A stretch of 64,000 nucleotides of DNA from NCBI RefSeq assembly GCF_038002765.1, contig NZ_JBBODE010000002.1, positions 1,426,001 through 1,490,000 on the forward strand, read 5' to 3'. Of this stretch, positions 43,955-52,950 are shown piece by piece (positions within the stretch are counted from its first letter, which is position 1; every line of letters starts with the position of its first letter). The stretch comes from Peribacillus sp. FSL H8-0477 (lineage in GTDB: Bacteria; Bacillota; Bacilli; Bacillales; DSM-1321). The notes beneath the pieces were generated by a model. That model made no database searches. It was given only the letters and a program-made list of their open reading frames with translations, and was not told the DNA's origin. The translations under genes and the position numbers were made by a program.

Positions 43955-45270
43955 AAGCAATTGATTTGTTGCCCCTCGTTGATCAAGTGGAGACATTTAA
44001 ACATTATGGCCGGGTAAAACGTGTTGTTGGATTGATGATTGAATCGCAAGGGCCAGAAAGCTCTATTGGTGATGTCTGCTATATTCATGCAGGTACAAAA
44101 AGCAAGCGAAAAACAATTCTAGCTGAAGTGGTTGGTTTTAAAGAAGAAATGGTTATCCTAATGCCCTATACAGCACTTGCAGAGATTTCTCCAGGATCAA
44201 TTGTTGAAGGGACATCACGACCTCTAGAAGTGAAAATTGGATCAGAATTAATTGGCAAAGCAATAGATCCTCTCGGAAGACCGATTGATGGTTCGCCGAT
44301 TCCTAAAGGGCTGACGACTATTCCTGTTGATCAAGATCCTCCGAATCCGATGGAAAGACCACCTATTAATGAAGCCATTAATGTAGGGGTTAGAATGATA
44401 GATAGTATGCTCACAGTTGGTAAAGGGCAGCGAGTAGGTATTTTTGCAGGGAGCGGGGTCGGTAAGAGTACATTACTTGGAATGGTTGCAAGAAATACAA
44501 CAGCCGATATAAATGTAATTGGATTGGTTGGAGAACGTGGCCGTGAAGTCCGAGAGTTTATTGAAAAGGATTTAGGTCCGGAGGGGTTAGCACGTTCGAT
44601 TGTTGTCGTTGCTACGTCCGACCAACCAGCACTCATGAGGATTAAGGGAGCGTTGACTGCAACTGCAATTGCGGAGTATTTCCGGGATAAGGGCATGAAT
44701 GTCATGTTGATGATGGATTCAGTAACACGAGTGGCAATGGCACAGCGGGAAATTGGTTTGGCGGTCGGCGAGCCTCCAACAACGAAAGGGTATACTCCTT
44801 CCGTATTTGCTATTCTTCCGCGTTTACTCGAACGGACAGGAACAAATAAATTTGGCACAATCACTGCTTTTTATACCGTGTTGGTCGACGGCGATGATAT
44901 GAATGAACCAATTGCCGATGCTGTAAGGGGAATTTTAGACGGGCATTTTGTAATGGACAGGCAGATTGCAAACAAAGGACAATACCCAGCGATTAACGTC
45001 CTTAAAAGCATCAGCCGGGTTATGAATAATATTGTAGATGTAAAGCATAAACAATCAGCCGAACAAATGAGAGCCTCGCTTTCCACCTATATGGAATCAG
45101 AGGATTTAATTAATATTGGCGCCTATAAAAGAGGGTCATCGAAAGAAATAGATGATTCTATTAAAAGGCAGCCTCAGATTATATCATTTTTGAAGCAGGG
45201 TACCCATGAAAAAGTGTCTAAGGAGGAAAGTGTCTTTAACCTTATACAACTTATGGAAAAGGGTGAATAG
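43951..45270 (+). CDS. fliI: Flagellar export-specific ATPase FliI
   Basis: FliI energises loading and unfolding of flagellar export substrates. The 439-residue protein resembles the F1 beta subunit: N-terminal beta barrel, central ATPase with Walker A AGSGVGKS (166-173), GERGREVREFIE, Walker B MLMMDSVTRVAMAQREI, and the C-terminal helical domain (ALINIGAYKRGSSKEID-like DLINIGAYKRGSSKEID). It overlaps fliH by four bases (ATGA), with GAGGGGAG upstream. Confidence 0.97.
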   Translation: MKAIDLLPLVDQVETFKHYGRVKRVVGLMIESQGPESSIGDVCYIHAGTKSKRKTILAEVVGFKEEMVILMPYTALAEISPGSIVEGTSRPLEVKIGSELIGKAIDPLGRPIDGSPIPKGLTTIPVDQDPPNPMERPPINEAINVGVRMIDSMLTVGKGQRVGIFAGSGVGKSTLLGMVARNTTADINVIGLVGERGREVREFIEKDLGPEGLARSIVVVATSDQPALMRIKGALTATAIAEYFRDKGMNVMLMMDSVTRVAMAQREIGLAVGEPPTTKGYTPSVFAILPRLLERTGTNKFGTITAFYTVLVDGDDMNEPIADAVRGILDGHFVMDRQIANKGQYPAINVLKSISRVMNNIVDVKHKQSAEQMRASLSTYMESEDLINIGAYKRGSSKEIDDSIKRQPQIISFLKQGTHEKVSKEESVFNLIQLMEKGE

Positions 45271-45273
45271 GCT

Positions 45274-45720
45274 ATGAATTATCATTATAAATTTGAAAAA
45301 ATTTTAACAATAAAAGAAAAAGAAAAGAATGATGCATCGTCCAAATATAATGAATCAGTTAAGAAGTTTGAAGAAGTAGCCGAAAAGCTTTATAAGCTCT
45401 TAAAAAAGAAAGAAGATATGCAAAATTTCCAACAAGTTAAATTGAAAGAAGGAATGGCAGTTCAGGAGATTCGCCATCACCAGCAGTTTATGGACAATAT
45501 TGAGAAACTACTTGCACGTATTCAACAGGAAGTTGTGGAAGCTAGGTACCGAATGAATGCTTATCAAGAAAAATTGATTGAAAAAAATATTGAAGTGAAA
45601 AAATATGAAAAAATCAAAGAAAAAGATTTTGACAAATTTCTCGATCAAATAAAAGAAATAGAAAACAAGAATATGGATGAAATTTCAATCCGACAATTCA
45701 TAAATAAGGCAATTAGGTGA
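45274..45720 (+). CDS. fliJ: Flagellar export chaperone FliJ
   Basis: FliJ is the coiled-coil central stalk of the FliI ring, escorting rod and hook substrates to FlhA. The 148-residue protein is almost entirely helical and charged, begins YHYKFEKILTIKEKEKND as typical for the family, and has long heptad-like stretches throughout. It begins 3 nt after fliI and ends overlapping the ribosome binding site of ylxF. Confidence 0.92.
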   Translation: MNYHYKFEKILTIKEKEKNDASSKYNESVKKFEEVAEKLYKLLKKKEDMQNFQQVKLKEGMAVQEIRHHQQFMDNIEKLLARIQQEVVEARYRMNAYQEKLIEKNIEVKKYEKIKEKDFDKFLDQIKEIENKNMDEISIRQFINKAIR

Positions 45721-45725
45721 CAACG

Positions 45726-46340
45726 ATGAATAAACAAGCGGAAACAACCGATAACAAAACTAGTAAATTTCAGTGGTTTCTAGTAACTTTATTTATCCCG
45801 TTTATTTTTACACTGATTGTAGCGGTGATTGTTTTAGCCATTACAGATATTAATATTCTTGATAAAGCAAAGGAAGGTACTAAAAAGGTTCCGTTTATAT
45901 CCGGTTTTTTTGAAGCAAAACCAAATAAAACTACCAAGCAGAATGAGGTATCTCATGAGGGAGAAATCGTTGAATTAGAAGCGAAAATGGCTGATCTGCA
46001 GACGGAATTAGAAGCAATGGAGGGCATTCTAGATGCAAAGGATGAAACTATCCAGCGCAACAATCTAGAAAAAGAGCAGCTCGAAGCTGAGATTAATGAA
46101 CTCAGACTGGCACAAAGTAAAAATAAGACCCCCAATCAAGACATCATTAAAACCTATGAACATATATCCGCAAAAAAATCAGCACCTATTATTACTAATA
46201 TGAATGATGAAGATGCGGTGAAAATCTTGGCAAGTCTAAAATCGGATACACTTGCTGATATTGTCGAACAAATGACACCGGAAGATGCTGCTAGATTAAT
46301 GAAAAAATTATCAATATTGGTTGAACAAAATGAACGATAG
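45726..46340 (+). CDS. ylxF: MotE-family flagellar protein YlxF
   Basis: YlxF proteins are found in the fla/che operon of Bacillus; the family includes MotE, a chaperone-like partner of the motor stator in other bacteria. The 204-residue protein has one membrane segment (about 15-38), a coiled coil of Glu, Leu and Lys (LEAKMADLQTELEAMEGIL) in the middle, and a C-terminal MgtE-N-like domain (DAVKILASLKSDTLADIVEQ, then MTPEDAARLMKKL). ATG 45726 is chosen because AGGTGA ends five nt before; a GTG at 45717 overlaps that site. Confidence 0.85.
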   Translation: MNKQAETTDNKTSKFQWFLVTLFIPFIFTLIVAVIVLAITDINILDKAKEGTKKVPFISGFFEAKPNKTTKQNEVSHEGEIVELEAKMADLQTELEAMEGILDAKDETIQRNNLEKEQLEAEINELRLAQSKNKTPNQDIIKTYEHISAKKSAPIITNMNDEDAVKILASLKSDTLADIVEQMTPEDAARLMKKLSILVEQNER

Positions 46341-46361
46341 AGTTTGAGAGGAGGTGAAACA

Positions 46362-47666
46362 ATGAATGCAGGAGGAATATTGCAGTTACCTGCTACTAGT
46401 AATGCTGGCAGTCAATCTTCAGGTATAACAACTGAAAGTGATCCAAATATGACTATGTTCGGGAGTGTATTTACTGGAGCTTTGAAGTCAGATGAACAAC
46501 CGATAGTCATTGAAGAACTAGTTTCAGAACAACAAGATCTTGTTAATAACCTAATAGCTTTCTTAAATACTGACACGCTTACCGAACTCGAAGAAATACC
46601 TGCTCAACCGTTCGTCAATACTGAACAAGTTGAACTCGGTACAGATGAAATCATTCAAGTAATGGTGAAAGATCTGCCATCTTTAATTAACTTAATAGCG
46701 GGTTATGTTGAAGAGGGGTCTCTACAAGAAATAGAACTTGATGTAGATGAATGTTTAGTAAATCCTGAACAAGTACTTACGATTAATCTCTTAGATTTGT
46801 ATACCCTTATTAAAGAAATTGATACAACAGATGATGCAGAATGGAAAGATTCAAAAGCAGCTGGAATGGCAGAGGCTGTAAAGCTGGCCAAAATCTTGAT
46901 GCTTGGTACAGAGACACAAGGTATAAAGCCACAGGATATCCCTTTGACTAAAGAACTAAAACAACTGCTTGAGAATATTTCGGCAAAGCTTGAAAAGATA
47001 TCGGGTACTACTAATATAGAAGAAAAGAAAAGTAACCTATTGACAGAAAAAAACAGCCGAATTTCACTGGATACACTAAGAGGCACATACACACGGATTG
47101 TGGGTGTGGAAGGGAATTCTTCTGAGAAAAGTAAGTCAGTTACCATGAAATCTAGTGAAGGTAACCAGGGGACACTGCCTTTTCAAATGTCAAAGCTTGA
47201 GCAGTATGTGTTAACAACTGAAAAAAGCGGTCAGCCAGTTGATCAGGAGCAATTTATTAAACAATTTGAGAAAATTTTAAATAAAGCTAATTTTACTAGT
47301 TCTACTGGCATGCAAAAGCTGATGATTAAATTGAACCCTGAACATCTTGGTGCACTTCGAATTGAAATCATTCAAAAAGATTCAGGTTTGACAGCAAGAA
47401 TTATGGCAACCACAGCAAAGGGTAAAGAAATGCTTGATACACAGCTGCAGGGTTTAAAACTGTCGTTTGCGGGTCAAGGAATTCAAGTTGATAAAATTGA
47501 AATCTCACAAACTACGTCTTTTCAAGAACGATTTACTCCTAGAGATTCGGATGCTTCGCAACAACAGAGAAACCAGCCTAGGGAGCAGAAAAGTGAAGAA
47601 AATGATGAACCGTTGAATGAATTTAATGATAACTTTGAAGAAGCTTTAATGAACTTTGAAGTATAA
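46362..47666 (+). CDS. fliK: Flagellar hook-length control protein FliK
   Basis: FliK measures hook length and triggers FlhB to switch export to filament proteins. The 434-residue product has a poorly conserved, acidic N-terminal two thirds and the C-terminal FliK core at about 315-400 (KLMIKLNPEHLGALRIEI, ARIMATTAKGKEMLDTQL, LSFAGQGIQVDKIEI), followed by a Gln/Glu/Asn-rich tail. ATG 46362 follows GAGGAGGTGA. The core resembles the end of YlqG encoded at 17082-18881. Confidence 0.92.
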   Translation: MNAGGILQLPATSNAGSQSSGITTESDPNMTMFGSVFTGALKSDEQPIVIEELVSEQQDLVNNLIAFLNTDTLTELEEIPAQPFVNTEQVELGTDEIIQVMVKDLPSLINLIAGYVEEGSLQEIELDVDECLVNPEQVLTINLLDLYTLIKEIDTTDDAEWKDSKAAGMAEAVKLAKILMLGTETQGIKPQDIPLTKELKQLLENISAKLEKISGTTNIEEKKSNLLTEKNSRISLDTLRGTYTRIVGVEGNSSEKSKSVTMKSSEGNQGTLPFQMSKLEQYVLTTEKSGQPVDQEQFIKQFEKILNKANFTSSTGMQKLMIKLNPEHLGALRIEIIQKDSGLTARIMATTAKGKEMLDTQLQGLKLSFAGQGIQVDKIEISQTTSFQERFTPRDSDASQQQRNQPREQKSEENDEPLNEFNDNFEEALMNFEV

Positions 47667-47680
47667 GAAAGGAGAAGTTT

Positions 47681-48319
47681 ATGACATCAATCGATACATC
47701 GAATTTGCTTTCTACCTATCAAGCAAAACAACGAGAGGTAAAAGGGGATTCCCTTGGAAAAGATGACTTTCTACAATTACTAATGACTCAGCTTCAAAAT
47801 CAGGATCCTTCAAGTCCTATGGATGATACGCAATTCATTGCTCAAATGGCGACCTTCTCATCTCTTGAACAAATGACTAATATCAATTCTACCTTAGAAT
47901 CGTTCATGGAAATGCAGCAGCAAAGTAATTTAATGACGTATAACCAATTTGTGGGTAAAGATATTAAATGGCATAGTATCACTGAAAGTGAAGAAGGTGA
48001 GCCAATTATTAAAGAAGGAACTGGAGTGATCTCGTCCATTCAATTTAAAGATAATAGTGTCCAGTTTATCCTTGAAGATGGTACAAAGCTTGAACCAGGG
48101 AATATTTCAGAGGTTAAGCAGACAAATTCAGGGAACAACTTAATGTCTGCAAGTGAGCTAATTGGCAAATTAATTTCCTATTTAAATGAAGAGAATGAAG
48201 AATCATCCGCCATAGTCAAGGCTGTACAGATGAAAGACGGGAAAGCACAATTAATTCTTGATGATGGAACGGATACGAAAATAACGTCTAACCAAATTAC
48301 GAAAATTGCCAAGGCGTAA
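47681..48319 (+). CDS. flgD: Flagellar hook capping protein FlgD
   Basis: FlgD forms the temporary cap for hook polymerisation. The 212-residue protein has the highly conserved N-terminal segment LGKDDFLQLLMTQLQNQDPS then PMDDTQFIAQMATFSSLEQM (about 25-65), and a C-terminal beta domain with repeated short motifs (VQFILEDGTKLEPGNISEV; AQLILDDGTDTKITSNQI) typical of the Bacillus version. An AAAGGAG site precedes ATG 47681. Confidence 0.95.
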   Translation: MTSIDTSNLLSTYQAKQREVKGDSLGKDDFLQLLMTQLQNQDPSSPMDDTQFIAQMATFSSLEQMTNINSTLESFMEMQQQSNLMTYNQFVGKDIKWHSITESEEGEPIIKEGTGVISSIQFKDNSVQFILEDGTKLEPGNISEVKQTNSGNNLMSASELIGKLISYLNEENEESSAIVKAVQMKDGKAQLILDDGTDTKITSNQITKIAKA

Positions 48320-48331
48320 ATAGGAGGATTT

Positions 48332-48718
48332 ATGGATAAAACTGTTTTCAGACCATTATCCAGCAATCCGATTCTGCTGCCTCCAAAAACATCGGTAAAG
48401 CAACAGGCTGAACAAGGATTTGCTAAGCATTTACAGGCCGCTGTCGATACTAAGAACAGTGCACTTTCAGTCAGTAAGCATGCGCAAAAACGACTGATAC
48501 AAAGAAATATTGAAATAGATCAAGTCACTTGGTCAAAGATTGAAGATAAAGTCAGAGAAGCAAAGAAAATGGGCGTGACAGATTCACTGGTCATAACACA
48601 AAATGCCGCACTAGTCATTAGCGCTAAAAACAACACCGTTATTACGGCCATGGGACGGGATGAAGCGTCATCCCAGATTTTTACTAATATAAACGGAACG
48701 ATCCTGTTGGATCAATAG
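48332..48718 (+). CDS. Flagellar operon protein of the TIGR02530 type
   Basis: A 128-residue protein of a family of unknown function whose genes lie between flgD and flgE in many Firmicutes but not in B. subtilis 168. The family signature is the segment VSKHAQKRLIQRNIEIDQVTW (about 48-68) and NAALVISAKNNTVITAMGRDE (about 90-110), ending in INGTILLDQ. It has no signal peptide or membrane segment. TAGGAGG precedes ATG 48332. Its constant position suggests a role in hook assembly or export regulation, but this is inference. Confidence 0.85.
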   Translation: MDKTVFRPLSSNPILLPPKTSVKQQAEQGFAKHLQAAVDTKNSALSVSKHAQKRLIQRNIEIDQVTWSKIEDKVREAKKMGVTDSLVITQNAALVISAKNNTVITAMGRDEASSQIFTNINGTILLDQ

Positions 48719-48788
48719 GCTGGACCTGAAAAGGGGGCCAAGGCTGTGGAATGACTGAAGCAGCCATAAAAGAAAGGGGAGCACTTAA

Positions 48789-49997
48789 ATGCTTCGTTCA
48801 ATGTACTCTGGAATCAGCGGAATGAAAAACTTCCAAACAAAATTAGATGTAATCGGCAATAACATTGCCAATGTCAACACATACGGTTTCAAGAAAAGCC
48901 GGGTCACCTTCAGTGATACCATGAACCAAACTATTTCGGGTGCAAGTGCCTCACAGGAAAACCGTGGAGGTACAAATTCAAAACAAGTAGGGCTAGGTTC
49001 AACAATCTCTACTATTGATACGATTCATACAGGATCAAGTCTCCAGACTACAGGGCGTTCACTTGACCTTGGTATCAATGGCGATGGTTATTTTGTCGTC
49101 AAGCAAGGTGATGCACAGTACTACTCCCGTGCCGGTAACTTCTATTTAGATGACAATGGAACACTGGTTACAGGTGAAGGATTAAAAGTTCAATCGTATG
49201 AAAAGGGTGTACTAAAAGATATTACGGTTAACGTAAATTCAGTTTTACCAGCCACAGTTACAAAAGTACTTGAGTTTTCAGGGAATCTTCCTACGAAGGC
49301 AACAGGAAGTGATGGTATTAATCAGCAGCTTAAAGTTGTAGATAAAGACGGAAAAGAGCATGTTCTGGACGTAACTGTAACACCTACGGATGCATTAACT
49401 GGGGATTGGGCTATAAAAATTACTAATTCATCTGGACCAGCTACTGGTAATTCTGAAACTTTTAATATAAAGGTAGCTGATGATGGAACTGTAGATGTTG
49501 TTAATCCTACTACATCTAAGATACTTGATTTAAAGTCAATAGGTATAGGTACTGATTCACACAAAATTACTTTATCAATGAGTGGAATCACAAAAACAGG
49601 CGACTCTATAACACTTCTTGGCACCCCAGACGGAAATACATCTGGATCATTAGAAAGCTTCAATATCGGTCAGATGGGTGAAATAAATGGTGTGTTCTCC
49701 AATGGTCTTGTGAAAGAGTTAGGCAAACTGGCGATGGCGAAATTCAGTAACTCTTCAGGTTTGACCAAGGCAGGCAGCAATACATTCCAAGAATCAATTA
49801 ACTCTGGAACTGCGAACATCAACGTAGCTGGTAACGGCCGTGGTACACTCGCCGCTGGTTCACTTGAAATGTCCAATGTCGATTTATCGGAAGAGTTTAC
49901 CGACATGATTGTTGCTCAACGTGGATTCCAGGCGAACTCTCGCATTATTACGACGTCTGATGAGATTTTGCAAGAACTAGTTAACTTAAAACGATAA
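48789..49997 (+). CDS. flgE: Flagellar hook protein FlgE
   Basis: FlgE polymerises into the hook. The 402-residue protein has the N-terminal rod/hook signature MLRSMYSGISGMKNFQTKLD and IGNNIANVNTYGFKKSRV, a D1 domain with LDLGINGDGYFVV, and the C-terminal EEFTDMIVAQRGFQANSRII followed by a terminal helix. It is much longer than the roughly 264-residue B. subtilis hook protein because of an extra beta-rich D2 domain at about 135-300 (Thr, Asp, Gly rich). A GGGGAG site precedes ATG 48789. Confidence 0.93.
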   Translation: MLRSMYSGISGMKNFQTKLDVIGNNIANVNTYGFKKSRVTFSDTMNQTISGASASQENRGGTNSKQVGLGSTISTIDTIHTGSSLQTTGRSLDLGINGDGYFVVKQGDAQYYSRAGNFYLDDNGTLVTGEGLKVQSYEKGVLKDITVNVNSVLPATVTKVLEFSGNLPTKATGSDGINQQLKVVDKDGKEHVLDVTVTPTDALTGDWAIKITNSSGPATGNSETFNIKVADDGTVDVVNPTTSKILDLKSIGIGTDSHKITLSMSGITKTGDSITLLGTPDGNTSGSLESFNIGQMGEINGVFSNGLVKELGKLAMAKFSNSSGLTKAGSNTFQESINSGTANINVAGNGRGTLAAGSLEMSNVDLSEEFTDMIVAQRGFQANSRIITTSDEILQELVNLKR

Positions 49998-50010
49998 AGT
50001 AAGGGAGGGA

Positions 50011-50040
50011 GGAGCTCAGGGCTGACTGATCCTGAGCTCT
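50011..50040 (+). other. Hairpin between flgE and swrD
   Basis: GAGCTCAGG (50012-50020) pairs perfectly with CCTGAGCTC (50031-50039), loop GCTGACTGAT, with no T run. AAGGGAGGGAGGAG just upstream resembles a ribosome binding site but no start codon follows it. The element could stabilise the 3' end of the hook message or be a processing site. Confidence 0.6.
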
Positions 50041-50056
50041 ATCAATCATAATTAAG

Positions 50057-50269
50057 GTGAAAAGATTAAACGGAAAGAGTTTTTCTATAAATGCATTGTA
50101 TATTGAATCGATTGAATCTCTTCCCGATACTACGATTACCTTTACGAGCGGAAAGAAAATTGTTGTAAGTGAAGAAGAATCAGTAATAGTCCAGATGATC
50201 ACTGATTTTTACCGCTCTGTAAATGTACTAGGACTACGTGATAATGCGGGGGAACATGATGAAAAATAA
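50057..50269 (+). CDS. swrD: FlbD family motility protein SwrD (YlzI)
   Basis: SwrD of B. subtilis increases motor power and supports swarming. The 70-residue protein has the family core RLNGKSFSINALYIESIESL followed by TITFTSGKKIVVSEE (to about residue 42) and a helical end. The N-terminus seems shorter than usual: relatives begin with about four residues before RLNG, whereas here GTG 50057 gives VKRLNG. The ribosome binding site is poor (TAAGG overlaps the start), which fits low-level synthesis or coupling to flgE. Its end overlaps fliL by 11 nt. Confidence 0.85.
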   Translation: MKRLNGKSFSINALYIESIESLPDTTITFTSGKKIVVSEEESVIVQMITDFYRSVNVLGLRDNAGEHDEK

Positions 50270-50687
50270 ATTACTAATGATTTTGTTAATTATTCTAGTA
50301 TCCATTACACTCGTTGGTGTAGTAGCAGTTGTAATTATTGATAAATATACAGGGGAAGAATCAGCTGAGAAAGCTCCTTCCATTGAAGAAATTGTCGAAG
50401 CTTCAGTTGAAATACCTGAAGTCACAACGAATCTTGCAAGTGGAGATTTCATTAGAATGGCTTTCACTATTCAAACAGACAGTAAAAAGGCTAAAGAGGA
50501 ACTAGAACAAAGAAATTTCCAAGTGAATAATATTATTATTACGGAGCTTTCTGAAATGAAAGAAGAAGAACTTACAGGAAAAAAAGGGAAGGAACAATTT
50601 CAGACATCATTAAAAGAAAAGATTAGTCACTTGATGCAAGAAGGAAAAATCGAACAAGTGTATATAACCTCCTCAATACTGCAATAA
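50259..50687 (+). CDS. fliL: Flagellar basal body-associated protein FliL
   Basis: FliL surrounds the stator and raises motor torque. The 142-residue protein has one N-terminal membrane segment (about 5-25, LLMILLIILVSITLVGVVAVVII), then an extracytoplasmic stomatin-like domain (PEVTTNLASGDFIRMAFTIQ, KAKEELEQRNFQVNN). The C-terminus QEGKIEQVYITSSILQ matches the family. Two adjacent ATGs exist; 50259 has better spacing from GGGGGA than 50256. Confidence 0.93.
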   Translation: MKNKLLMILLIILVSITLVGVVAVVIIDKYTGEESAEKAPSIEEIVEASVEIPEVTTNLASGDFIRMAFTIQTDSKKAKEELEQRNFQVNNIIITELSEMKEEELTGKKGKEQFQTSLKEKISHLMQEGKIEQVYITSSILQ

Positions 50688-50728
50688 AGACATAAATTGA
50701 GATAGGATTAGTTTTGGAGGTGACGTTG

Positions 50729-51730
50729 TTGTCAAGTGAAGTATTATCGCAAACAGAGATTGATGCCCTGCTCTCTGCCATTTCTACTGGAGAAATGGAT
50801 GCAGAAGAACTAAAGAAAGAAGATGCCCTTAAAAAGATTAGAACGTATGATTTCAAAAGGGCTTTACGATTCTCAAAAGATCAAGTGAGAAATTTAACGA
50901 GACTGCATGAAAACTTCGCAAGATTATTAACAACTTATTTTTCTGCACAATTACGTACATATATTCAAATTTCAGTTGCTTCTGTCGATCAAATTCCATA
51001 TGAAGAATTTATCCGCTCGATACCTAAAATGACCATTCTAAATGTCTATGAAGTACCGCCGTTGGATGGAAGAATTTTAATGGAAATTAATCCTCATATT
51101 GCTTATGCTATGATGGATCGTGTTCTGGGAGGCAGAGGAGTCAGTACAAGTAAAGTTGAAACCTTAACCGAAATTGAAACAAAAATTATGTCTAATTTAT
51201 TTGAAAAAGGGTTTGAAAATCTTCAAGAGGCATGGGCTACATTAATAGATATTGAACCGGTATTAACTGAATTTGAAGTTAATCCGCAATTTATCCAAAT
51301 GGTTTCTCCAAACGAAACGGTCATTGTCATCTCTCTGAACACGCAAATTGGCGATACGAGCGGGATGATAAATATCTGTATACCTCATGTTGTCTTGGAA
51401 CCAATTATACCAAAACTATCAGACCATTACTGGCTTGCAGCTTCAAAAAAAGAAAGGCTGCCAGAAGAAGTATTGATTCTTGAAAATAGAATTAAACATG
51501 CTTCCCTGCCAGTGTCAGCTGAGCTCGGGGTAACGGAATTATCCATTCAAGACTTTTTACAACTAGCGGTTGGGGATGTAATTGAGCTGAATCAGCACAT
51601 AGATCGTCCGTTGTCAATCAAGGTCGGTGAAGTTCCAAAATATCTTGGTCAGCCGGGTAAGGTAGGAAAAAAAATAGCCATCCAGATTATTGATACATTG
51701 AAAGGAGGAGGCGAAGATGATGAGTCATGA
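50729..51730 (+). CDS. fliM: Flagellar motor switch protein FliM
   Basis: FliM receives phospho-CheY and changes rotor direction. The 333-residue protein begins SSEVLSQTEIDALLSAISTG, whose LSQTEIDALL is the CheY-P-binding segment, then has the CheC-like middle domain (RALRFSKDQVRNLTRLHENF; EFIRSIPKMTILNVYE) and the C-terminal SpoA/FliN-like domain. The open frame begins at TTG 50714, but that lies in the GGAGGTGA site; TTG 50729 is chosen. It overlaps fliY by 14 nt. Confidence 0.94.
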   Translation: MSSEVLSQTEIDALLSAISTGEMDAEELKKEDALKKIRTYDFKRALRFSKDQVRNLTRLHENFARLLTTYFSAQLRTYIQISVASVDQIPYEEFIRSIPKMTILNVYEVPPLDGRILMEINPHIAYAMMDRVLGGRGVSTSKVETLTEIETKIMSNLFEKGFENLQEAWATLIDIEPVLTEFEVNPQFIQMVSPNETVIVISLNTQIGDTSGMINICIPHVVLEPIIPKLSDHYWLAASKKERLPEEVLILENRIKHASLPVSAELGVTELSIQDFLQLAVGDVIELNQHIDRPLSIKVGEVPKYLGQPGKVGKKIAIQIIDTLKGGGEDDES

Positions 51731-52931
51731 AATGCTTTCTCAGGATGAAATAGACGCCCTTTTACGAGGCACGGATGATGATATAGATGAAAGCAGTACA
51801 ACACCCGCAGTTGATGATTATTTATCATCTATGGAACAAGATACTCTTGGTGAGATAGGAAATATTTCATTTGGAAGCTCTGCCACGGCTTTGTCAACGT
51901 TACTAAATCAAAAAGTAGAAATTACGACACCAACTGTAACTATTGTTGAAAGAAAAAAAATATCTGAAGAGTTTCCTCAACCGTATGTCGCCATTCAAGT
52001 CAATTATACCGAAGGTTTTTCGGGAATTAATTTGCTGGTAATTAAACAGAGTGACGCAGCAATTATTGCTGATTTAATGTTAGGCGGAACAGGAATATCT
52101 CCTCCAGATCTACTTGGAGAAATTCAACTTAGTGCTGTACAGGAAGCTATGAATCAAATGATGGGATCTGCAGCGACCTCGATGTCTACTATTTTTAATA
52201 AGAAAGTTGATATTTCACCACCAAGCCTTGATCTATTGGATTTCGAGCAAGGAAAGGGTGAATCATCAATTCCTCCAGATAACCTATTAGTGAAAATATC
52301 ATTCCGTCTTAAGGTTGGTGAGTTGATAGATTCAAGCATTATGCAGCTGCTTCCCTATAAATTTGCACATAGTTTGGTTGACGAACTACTTTCTCCCCAA
52401 CTTTCTAATGAACAAGAAGATGTTAATGAAAATAATAGATTATCAAAAACAGAACAAGCTGTTTCACCAACTCAACAAGTCAGTTCTGGACATGATGAGA
52501 GGGAGCACGGGAGTCAACAGCAAAATAATTACCAACAACAAAGCATAGCTCCATCGCATTCAGCTCAGCCACAACATTTTGGCTCATTAAATAATCTTGC
52601 AGGTGAGCAAGTCGATGTTCAACCAGCTAGCTTTTCTAGTTTTCAGCCTTATCAAATGGCACAGAATGAATCGAATAACCTTAACATGCTGTTAGATATT
52701 CCACTGCATGTAACGGTCGAACTAGGCAGGACGCAGCGTTCTGTCAAAGAAATTCTAGAGTTATCTCCTGGATCTATAATAGAGTTGGATAAACTAGCTG
52801 GAGAACCAGTAGATATATTAGTGAACAACCGACTTATTGCTACGGGTGAAGTAGTTGTAATAGATGAAAACTTCGGTGTGCGTGTTACCGATATTGTCAG
52901 CCAGACCGACCGATTAAAAAAACTAAGATAA
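51717..52931 (+). CDS. fliY: Flagellar motor switch phosphatase FliY
   Basis: FliY is the Gram-positive switch component that dephosphorylates CheY-P and includes the FliN function. The 404-residue protein has an N-terminal CheY-P-binding LSQDEIDALLRG like FliM, a CheC-like region with two active-site helices (EIGNISFGSSATALSTLL at about 41-58; EAMNQMMGSAATSMSTIF at about 143-160, each with the Glu and Asn of the phosphatase motif), a Gln/Ser/His-rich linker (about 235-315) and a C-terminal FliN domain (VTVELGRTQRSVKEILELS). The linker is longer than in B. subtilis. AAGGAGGAG precedes ATG 51717. Confidence 0.94.
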   Translation: MMSHEMLSQDEIDALLRGTDDDIDESSTTPAVDDYLSSMEQDTLGEIGNISFGSSATALSTLLNQKVEITTPTVTIVERKKISEEFPQPYVAIQVNYTEGFSGINLLVIKQSDAAIIADLMLGGTGISPPDLLGEIQLSAVQEAMNQMMGSAATSMSTIFNKKVDISPPSLDLLDFEQGKGESSIPPDNLLVKISFRLKVGELIDSSIMQLLPYKFAHSLVDELLSPQLSNEQEDVNENNRLSKTEQAVSPTQQVSSGHDEREHGSQQQNNYQQQSIAPSHSAQPQHFGSLNNLAGEQVDVQPASFSSFQPYQMAQNESNNLNMLLDIPLHVTVELGRTQRSVKEILELSPGSIIELDKLAGEPVDILVNNRLIATGEVVVIDENFGVRVTDIVSQTDRLKKLR

Positions 52932-52950
52932 ATTACTGGGGGAACTACTG

